From an uncultured Lachnospiraceae bacterium (GTDB lineage Bacteria; Bacillota_A; Clostridia; Lachnospirales; Lachnospiraceae), in the NCBI GenBank assembly GCA_902780985.1, contig CACZHN010000158.1, positions 1 through 5,817 of the forward strand: a DNA stretch of 5,817 nucleotides, written 5' to 3'. Position numbers and translations under genes: made by a program. The notes beneath the pieces were generated by a model that saw only the letters and a program-made list of their open reading frames with translations, was not told the origin of the DNA and did no database searches. Positions 1 through 5,034 of the stretch are shown piece by piece; position 1 is the stretch's first letter; each line of letters begins with the position of its first letter.

Positions 1-765
1 GTTTCAAATAACAGCGCACATCGCTGGACACCGGATGTTCCTATGGTTGTTCCTGAAATAAATCCTGAGCATTTCGAAGTTATCGAGTCACAGAAGAAGA
101 GACTCGGAACAACAAGAGGATTTATCGCAGTTAAGCCTAACTGCTCAATTCAGTCATATGCTCCGGCACTTTATGCTCTTAAGGAGTTCGAGCCTAAGGA
201 AGTTGTTGTTTCAACATACCAGGCTATCTCAGGTGCAGGTAAGACATTTAAGGACTGGCCTGAAATGATCGAGAACGTTATCCCGTTCATCGGCGGCGAG
301 GAAGAGAAGTCAGAGCAGGAGCCTCTTAAGGTTTGGGGCAAGGTTGAGGACGGAGTTATCAAGAAGGCTGAGGATGGTCCTAAGATCACAGCTCATTGTA
401 TCAGAGTACCGGTACTCAACGGACATACAGCTTCAGTATTCGTAAAGTTCGGTAAGAAGCCGACAAAAGAGCAGATTATTGAGAAGTGGGAGAGCTTCAG
501 CGGAGAGCCACAGAAGCTTGAGCTTCCAAGTGCACCAAAGCAGTTTATCAGATACATGACAGAAGAAAACAGACCTCAGGTTAAACTTGATGTGGACTTT
601 GAAAACGGAATGGGAATTTCTATGGGCCGCCTTGAAGAGGATTCACTCTTTGATTATAAGTTTGTAGGTCTTTCTCACAATACAGTTCGTGGTGCTGCAG
701 GTGGCGCTGTTCTTTGTGCAGAGCTGCTTAAGGCTAAGGGATATATCGCTCCAAAGAATCAGTGA
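1..765 (+). CDS. asd: Aspartate-semialdehyde dehydrogenase, 5'-truncated by window edge
   Basis: The enzyme reduces 4-aspartyl phosphate to aspartate semialdehyde with NADPH in the cytosol, the branch-point step towards lysine/diaminopimelate, threonine and methionine. The frame is open from base 1 (VSNNSAHRW, then DVPMVVPEINPEH), so the gene starts upstream; 254 codons plus TGA remain. About 105-110 N-terminal residues with the nucleotide-binding glycine motif are missing, judging from a usual family length near 360. The catalytic cysteine is in KPNCSIQ (window residue 48, codon 142-144). The substrate-binding Arg and His are in IRVPVLNGHTAS (residues 135 and 142). The C-terminal GLSHNTVRGAAGGAV segment is typical. 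Motif spelling places it with the archaeal/fungal-type enzymes that many Clostridia carry, rather than the E. coli type. The methionine at 43 is internal and not the start. The next gene is 88 bases downstream, so co-transcription is uncertain. Confidence 0.95.
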   Translation, partial: VSNNSAHRWTPDVPMVVPEINPEHFEVIESQKKRLGTTRGFIAVKPNCSIQSYAPALYALKEFEPKEVVVSTYQAISGAGKTFKDWPEMIENVIPFIGGEEEKSEQEPLKVWGKVEDGVIKKAEDGPKITAHCIRVPVLNGHTASVFVKFGKKPTKEQIIEKWESFSGEPQKLELPSAPKQFIRYMTEENRPQVKLDVDFENGMGISMGRLEEDSLFDYKFVGLSHNTVRGAAGGAVLCAELLKAKGYIAPKNQ

Positions 766-786
766 GGGACTGATCAAACAGGGCGA

Positions 787-840
787 GAATATATATGTGT
801 GAAAAAGTATTTATAAATCTAAAATTACATACTAGGGGTA
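787..840 (+). promoter_or_regulatory. AT-rich leader, weak promoter candidate
   Basis: This stretch between asd and the P-loop gene is much richer in A/T than the flanking genes. It holds -10-like hexamers (TATAAA at 812-817, TAAAAT at 820-825), but no good TTGACA-like -35 box sits at 16-18 bases from either. No hairpin followed by a T-run is visible after asd. A promoter for the three-gene block 854-4900 is therefore plausible but not shown, and read-through from asd is equally possible. Confidence 0.25.
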
Positions 841-843
841 TTT

Positions 844-849
844 AGGAGG
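844..849 (+). promoter_or_regulatory. Ribosome-binding site of the P-loop kinase gene
   Basis: A perfect AGGAGG lies four bases before ATG 854 and fixes that start. It is the strongest Shine-Dalgarno site in the window, as expected for the first gene of a transcription unit. Confidence 0.85.
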
Positions 850-853
850 ACTC

Positions 854-1441
854 ATGGACAAGAAGAAGTTGATACTTATTACTTCTCCACCAGCATGTGG
901 AAAGACCTTTGTCGCTAAGAATCTGGCAAAGGCACTTAATAACTGTGTTTATCTTGATAAGGATGACCTTATCGTTCTTTCCAAGAAGATTTTCGAAGTG
1001 GCAAAAGAGCCTTTCGACAGATCATCTGATTTCTTTCACGAGTGGATTCGTGATGCAGAGTATGACGCTATCATGGAAGTAGGCCTTGATGCCATCAACT
1101 ACAATGATACAGTTATCCTCAACGCACCTTTCAAGAAGGAAATCCGTGATCAGAAGTGGCTTCAGGACCTTCGTGAGAAGCTGGCTAAGTTAGGCGCAGA
1201 GCTTGTACTTATCTGGATTCACACAGACATCGAAGTTGTACATCAGAGAATGGTATCACGTAATTCTGAAAGAGATACCTGGAAGATCGAGCATTGGGAT
1301 GAGTACGTTGCTACTCAGGACTACACAGCTCCTGAAAACGTTCCTGAGATGTTCGTATTTGAAAATTCATCAGAAGATGAGTATGAGAAGTCTATCGGTA
1401 AGGCTATGAACCATATACGTGGAAAGATTACAGAGGTGTAA
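854..1441 (+). CDS. P-loop NTPase, kinase-like (AAA_33/zeta-toxin-like fold), substrate unknown
   Basis: This is a 195-aa soluble protein with no signal peptide or membrane segment. After a short beta strand (KKLILIT) comes a Walker A loop, SPPACGKT at residues 11-18, in which the usual first Gly is Ser. An LDKDDL stretch (34-39) sits where small-molecule kinases of this fold hold an acidic substrate or metal site. A second hydrophobic strand TVILNAPF (86-93) could be the Walker B region. An arginine-rich segment RMVSRNSERDTWK (132-144, with R132, R136 and R140) resembles the lid of gluconate/shikimate-kinase-like enzymes. Size and order of motifs suggest an ATP-dependent phosphotransferase on a small molecule. 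The substrate cannot be read from sequence, and a zeta-toxin role is unlikely because no antitoxin is adjacent. Its TAA is one base before the next start, so it is probably translationally coupled to the DUF1015 gene. Confidence 0.85.
   Translation: MDKKKLILITSPPACGKTFVAKNLAKALNNCVYLDKDDLIVLSKKIFEVAKEPFDRSSDFFHEWIRDAEYDAIMEVGLDAINYNDTVILNAPFKKEIRDQKWLQDLREKLAKLGAELVLIWIHTDIEVVHQRMVSRNSERDTWKIEHWDEYVATQDYTAPENVPEMFVFENSSEDEYEKSIGKAMNHIRGKITEV
1432..1438 (+). promoter_or_regulatory. Ribosome-binding site deciding the DUF1015 start
   Basis: AGAGGTG lies within the last codons of the P-loop gene, with AGAGG ending six bases before ATG 1443. An in-frame GTG at 1419 would add eight residues, but it lacks a good site upstream and would place this AGAGG inside the gene. 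The protein from 1443 begins MAVVRPFAGYRP, the usual family N-terminus. Confidence 0.75.
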
Positions 1442-1442
1442 T

Positions 1443-2684
1443 ATGGCAGTTGTACGTCCGTTCGCAGGATATCGTCCTGATAAGAGCGTGGTAGATAAGG
1501 TAGCAGCGCTTCCTTATGATGTATATAACAGAAAAGAAGCTAAGGAAGAGGTTATGAAAGAACCTAAGTCCTTCCTTAGAATCGACAGACCCGAAACAAA
1601 TTTTGATGATGATTTTGATATGTATTCAGAAGCAGCTTACGGCAAAGCCCGTGAGCTGCTTCATGGTGCTTTCAGCGACGGAACATATATTCATGATGAA
1701 AGTCCGGTATATTATATATACGAACTTATCATGGACGGAAGGTCACAGACCGGTATCGTTGCTGCAGCATCCATAGATGATTATCAGAACAATATCATCA
1801 AGAAACATGAAAATACACTGGCAGCCAAGGAGCAGGACAGAATCAATCACATTTATACATGTGATGCTCAGACAGGTCCTATCTTCCTTGCTTACAGAGA
1901 CAGAGATAAGATAAATGAAGTTGTCGGAAGAGTTAAGGAAACTCCTAAGACATACGGATTTACATCGGATGACGGTGTAACTCATAATGTATGGGTTATC
2001 ACTGATGCTGCGGATATAGATGTTATCAGAACAGAGTTTGCTGATGAGAACAGAATCTATATTGCAGACGGTCATCACAGAGCAGCATCTGCCGTTAAGG
2101 TAGGTCTCAGAAAGAGAGAAGAGAATCCGGGATATACAGGTGAAGAAGAGTTCAATTTCTTCCTTTCCGTTCTTTTCCCTGAAAGCGAGCTTAAGATACT
2201 TCCTTACAACAGAGTTGTAAAGGATCTTAAGGGAATGTCAAAGGATGAGTTCTTTGCAAAGCTTGCCGAGATTTACGACATTGAGCAGACAGATGCAGCT
2301 TATCAGCCTGAAGAAAAAGGTACAGTGGGAATGTTCATTGAGGATTCATGGTATGTTCTTAAAATCCATGATGAATTAAAGAGCAGCGATCCTGTAGAAG
2401 GACTTGATGTATCACTTCTTCAGAATTATGTACTGAATCCAATTCTGGGAATAGAAGATCCGAGAACCGACAGCAGGATTGCATTTGTCGGCGGAATAAG
2501 AGGTCTCGGAGAGCTTGAGAGAAGAGTAAACACAGATATGAAGGTTGCGTTCTCTATGTATCCGACATCCATCGGAGAGCTTTTCGATGTAGCAGATGCA
2601 GGTCGTCTGATGCCTCCGAAATCAACCTGGTTTGAGCCAAAGCTCAGAAGCGGCATTTTTATTCACAGACTTGACGAGGACTAA
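1443..2684 (+). CDS. DUF1015 family protein (COG4198), possible small-molecule kinase
   Basis: This is a full-length 413-aa cytosolic protein, the usual size for DUF1015. Family hallmarks occur in order: RPFAGYRP (5-12), ALPYDV (22-27), KHENTLAAKEQDR (121-133), YIADGHHRAASA (206-217) and a C-terminal MPPKSTWFEPKLRSG block (390-404). The DGHHR motif recalls the ParB/sulfiredoxin-like fold of free-serine kinases such as archaeal SerK and staphylococcal SbnI. That makes phosphorylation of serine or a similar metabolite a reasonable guess, but it is an inference; serA and serC, the genes that would support a serine role, are not in this window. ATG 1443 is chosen from the ribosome-binding site and conserved N-terminus. 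The gene is packed between the P-loop kinase (1-base gap) and glgB (5-base gap), so all three are likely made from one mRNA. Family assignment is firm; function is open. Confidence 0.92.
   Translation: MAVVRPFAGYRPDKSVVDKVAALPYDVYNRKEAKEEVMKEPKSFLRIDRPETNFDDDFDMYSEAAYGKARELLHGAFSDGTYIHDESPVYYIYELIMDGRSQTGIVAAASIDDYQNNIIKKHENTLAAKEQDRINHIYTCDAQTGPIFLAYRDRDKINEVVGRVKETPKTYGFTSDDGVTHNVWVITDAADIDVIRTEFADENRIYIADGHHRAASAVKVGLRKREENPGYTGEEEFNFFLSVLFPESELKILPYNRVVKDLKGMSKDEFFAKLAEIYDIEQTDAAYQPEEKGTVGMFIEDSWYVLKIHDELKSSDPVEGLDVSLLQNYVLNPILGIEDPRTDSRIAFVGGIRGLGELERRVNTDMKVAFSMYPTSIGELFDVADAGRLMPPKSTWFEPKLRSGIFIHRLDED
2676..2680 (+). promoter_or_regulatory. Ribosome-binding site of glgB inside the DUF1015 gene end
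   Basis: GAGGA overlaps the last Glu-Asp codons of the DUF1015 gene. It stands nine bases before ATG 2690 and twelve before a second ATG at 2693. The spacing favours 2690, though the two starts differ by only one methionine. Confidence 0.6.
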
Positions 2685-2689
2685 ATTAT

Positions 2690-4900
2690 ATGATGAAACG
2701 CAGACAGAACGTATTCGCAATAAATTGGATGGAGGTTGAGGCTCTTGTTACGGCAAAGCATGACAACCCTCATCACATACTTGGAATCCATGAGTGTCTC
2801 GATGACGTATACGTAAATGTATTCATTCCGGACGCTAAGGTTGTTAAGATAGCCGATGTTGAGACCGGAAAGGAGTACGCTCTGGTTTCTGACAGAGTGA
2901 AGGGCTTCTACAGCGTTAGAATCAAGAATAAGAGCAGATTCGATTACGTGGTTAAGGTTAAGTACGAGGACGGAAGAGAAGAAACTTTCGTGGACCCATA
3001 CATTTTCGAGCCGGTGATCGATCCTATCGATATAAGCCTTTTTAACGAAGGCATGCATTATGAGATCTACGAGAAGCTGGGTGCTCACCCTATGAATGTG
3101 GACGGAGTTGACGGAACTCTTTTCGCTGTATGGGCACCGAATGCGGAGCGTGTTTCGGTTGTGGGTAACTTCTGCAACTGGGACGGCAGAAGATATCAGA
3201 TGAGAAAGCTGGATTATTCCGGAATCTTCGAACTTTTTATTCCGGGAGAATTCGAAGGCGAGATCTACAAGTACGAAGTCGCTTCAAAGAAGGGCAGCGT
3301 ATTTATGAAGGCCGATCCTTACGGATACTCATCGGAGGTGCGCCCTGCCAACGCTTCCATAGTAACGGATCTCAAGTTTAAGTGGTCCGATGACAGCTTT
3401 ATGGCTGCCAGAGGAAAGAAGACAGATTCCGAAAAGCCTATGAACGTTTACGAGGTTCACCTCGGTTCATGGAAGAGACCTATAGACGGAAGAGAGTTCT
3501 TCAATTATCGTGAGATAGCAGAAAAGCTTTCCGACTATATGCTGACAATGGGCTATACACATGTAGAGCTCATGCCTGTTACGGAGCATCCTTATGATCC
3601 TTCATGGGGATATCAGGTTACGGGATATTATGCACCTACTTCAAGATACGGCAAGCCTCAGGACTTCATGTATTTTGTTGATTACATGCACAGCAAGGGG
3701 CTCGGAGTTATAATCGACTGGGTGCCTGCGCATTTCCCTAAGGATGAGCACGGTCTCGGAAGATTTGACGGAACTGCACTTTATGAAAATGAGGACGCCA
3801 GACGCGGAGAGCATCCGCACTGGGGAACTTACATATTTAACTACGGACGTAATGAAGTAAGGAATTTCCTTGTGGCCAACGCTCTTTACTGGGCAGATAA
3901 GTACCACATTGACGGAATCCGTATGGATGCTGTAGCTTCCATGCTGTATCTGGATTACGGACGCGGACCGGGTGAATGGATCCCGAATAAATTCGGCGGC
4001 AACGAGAATCTCGAAGCTATTGATTTTATCAAGGAACTGAACACCAAGATGAATGAGCTCTATCCTGACGTAATGATGATCGCAGAAGAGTCCACTGCAT
4101 GGCCTATGATGACCCATGCGGTACCTGAGGGCGGCCTGGGATTCGATTACAAGTGGAACATGGGCTGGATGAACGACTTCCTGGGATACATGAGACAGGA
4201 TCCTCTTTACAGGAAGTATCATCATCAGGAACTTACCTTCAGCATGGTATATGCTTACAGTGAGAAGTTCATACTTGTTCTCTCACATGATGAAGTAGTA
4301 CATGAGAAGGGTTCTATGATTGAGAAGATGCCGGGAGGATATGAGGATAAGTTCTCGAACCTCAGAGCGGCATACGGATTTATGATGACACATCCGGGCA
4401 GAAAGCTTCTGTTCATGGGACAGGAATTCGCCCAGATGAAGGAGTGGAACGAATCATCGGAGCTTGACTGGTCACTCTTCGAGTTTGACGCTCACAGATA
4501 TCTTCATGATTATGTGAAGGATCTGAACAAGCTTTATACTTCAGAGCCTGCTCTTTACGAGCTGGACAATGATCCGGAAGGCTTTGCATGGATCAATGCA
4601 AATGATGCCAACCGCTCCATACTTTCCTTCGAAAGAAGAGGAAGTGACGAGAAGGATACACTTCTTGTAGTGATAAACTTCACACCGGTTGATGCTAAGA
4701 ACTACAAGCTTGCGGTTCCGGCCGCAGGTAAGTGGAAGGAAGTTTTCTCAAGTGATGCCGCAAAGTACGGCGGTGACGGAAGAAATAACAAGACAGCTAA
4801 GATTTCAAAAGCAGGAAAGGTAGATGGAAGAAGCAATTATATTTCAATCACCGTACCTGGACTTTCAATGAGTGTATTTAAAAAGGTAAAGACAAAATAA
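2690..4900 (+). CDS. glgB: 1,4-alpha-glucan branching enzyme GlgB (GH13)
   Basis: This enzyme cuts an alpha-1,4-glucan chain and rejoins it as an alpha-1,6 branch during glycogen synthesis in the cytosol. The 736-aa protein is complete; E. coli GlgB is 728 aa. Order: N1 beta-sandwich module (about 15-115, with HHILGIHE), CBM48 N2 module (about 125-235, with FAVWAPNAERVSVVGNFCNWDG), catalytic barrel (about 252-600) and C-terminal beta domain (about 635-735). All four GH13 regions are intact: DWVPAHF (343-349), GIRMDAVASM (409-418, nucleophile D413), IAEES (464-468, acid/base E466) and LSHDEVVHEKGS (531-542, transition-state D534). The spacings 413-466-534 equal the E. coli 405-458-526 spacings, supporting a working enzyme. 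The C-terminus (YGGDGRNN, then VPGLSMSVF) matches the family end. No glgC, glgD or glgA lies in the window. It is the last gene of the block starting at 854, and hairpins follow the stop. Confidence 0.98.
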   Translation: MMKRRQNVFAINWMEVEALVTAKHDNPHHILGIHECLDDVYVNVFIPDAKVVKIADVETGKEYALVSDRVKGFYSVRIKNKSRFDYVVKVKYEDGREETFVDPYIFEPVIDPIDISLFNEGMHYEIYEKLGAHPMNVDGVDGTLFAVWAPNAERVSVVGNFCNWDGRRYQMRKLDYSGIFELFIPGEFEGEIYKYEVASKKGSVFMKADPYGYSSEVRPANASIVTDLKFKWSDDSFMAARGKKTDSEKPMNVYEVHLGSWKRPIDGREFFNYREIAEKLSDYMLTMGYTHVELMPVTEHPYDPSWGYQVTGYYAPTSRYGKPQDFMYFVDYMHSKGLGVIIDWVPAHFPKDEHGLGRFDGTALYENEDARRGEHPHWGTYIFNYGRNEVRNFLVANALYWADKYHIDGIRMDAVASMLYLDYGRGPGEWIPNKFGGNENLEAIDFIKELNTKMNELYPDVMMIAEESTAWPMMTHAVPEGGLGFDYKWNMGWMNDFLGYMRQDPLYRKYHHQELTFSMVYAYSEKFILVLSHDEVVHEKGSMIEKMPGGYEDKFSNLRAAYGFMMTHPGRKLLFMGQEFAQMKEWNESSELDWSLFEFDAHRYLHDYVKDLNKLYTSEPALYELDNDPEGFAWINANDANRSILSFERRGSDEKDTLLVVINFTPVDAKNYKLAVPAAGKWKEVFSSDAAKYGGDGRNNKTAKISKAGKVDGRSNYISITVPGLSMSVFKKVKTK

Positions 4901-4916
4901 CCGGTCATAAGATCGG
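4901..4916 (+). other. Small hairpin just after glgB
   Basis: CCGGTC-ATAA-GATCGG forms a six-pair stem, including one G-U pair, around a four-base loop immediately after the glgB stop. The following bases (CTGATGTATTAGATTTTATT) are T-rich but not a clean T-run, so it would be a poor intrinsic terminator alone. It may protect the 3' end or act together with the larger hairpin downstream. Confidence 0.4.
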
Positions 4917-4936
4917 CTGATGTATTAGATTTTATT

Positions 4937-4989
4937 GAGAGCGTAGGGGGTGGCTGTTTCCATTACCGACGCTCTCTAGTAATTTGTTT
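4937..4989 (+). terminator. Large hairpin, probable terminator of the glgB transcript
   Basis: GAGAGCGT (4937-4944) pairs perfectly with ACGCTCTC (4969-4976). Inside it, GGTGG (4949-4953) can pair with the bases at 4963-4967 using two G-U pairs, giving a stem of up to 13 pairs broken by an asymmetric internal loop. It is followed by TAGTAATTTGTTT, which is T-rich but interrupted. Position between glgB and the CobW gene fits a terminator. The long, structured loop and imperfect T-run leave room for a regulatory leader of the CobW gene instead; I recognise no known riboswitch core. Confidence 0.5.
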
Positions 4990-4990
4990 A

Positions 4991-5006
4991 CACTGCATGG
5001 ACAGTG
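4991..5006 (+). repeat. Short inverted repeat upstream of the CobW gene
   Basis: CACTG and CAGTG flank six bases (CATGGA), 28 bases before GTG 5035. This could be a small operator or a minor hairpin in the leader. It is short enough to occur by chance, and no promoter with correct spacing could be placed around it. Confidence 0.3.
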
Positions 5007-5021
5007 CTTTGAAACTAGAAT

Positions 5022-5026
5022 GGAGG
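5022..5026 (+). promoter_or_regulatory. Ribosome-binding site that selects a GTG start
   Basis: GGAGG lies eight bases before GTG 5035. An in-frame ATG at 5020 overlaps this site and has no Shine-Dalgarno sequence of its own. Starting at GTG gives (M)AKIDIISGFLGAGKTT, the normal N-terminus of clostridial CobW-type GTPases, so GTG is preferred. Confidence 0.75.
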
Positions 5027-5034
5027 AAAGAAAA

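Noticed and set aside
171..389. Minus-strand 72-aa ORF inside asd
   Set aside because: It is antisense to a well-conserved gene, with low-complexity Ser/Pro-rich translation and no ribosome-binding site of note.
897..1409. Two overlapping + strand ORFs in another frame of the P-loop gene
   Set aside because: Both are frame shadows of the P-loop kinase with unlikely compositions; the real frame carries the Walker A and lid motifs.
1419..1442. GTG 1419 as the DUF1015 start
   Set aside because: It would add eight non-conserved residues (MERLQRCN) and bury the AGAGG site; ATG 1443 fits the family N-terminus.
1743..2078. Minus-strand 111-aa ORF in the DUF1015 gene
   Set aside because: It is a Cys/Ile/Ser-rich translation antisense to conserved DUF1015 motifs, as expected from codon bias of the sense gene.
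3641..4225. Minus-strand 194-aa ORF in glgB
   Set aside because: It lies opposite the GH13 catalytic regions. The long open frame results from codon bias and shows no recognisable motif.
5016..5021. TAGAAT as a -10 box for the CobW gene
   Set aside because: The nearest -35-like sequence (TTTACA, 4987-4992) is 23 bases away, and transcription would start inside the ribosome-binding site.
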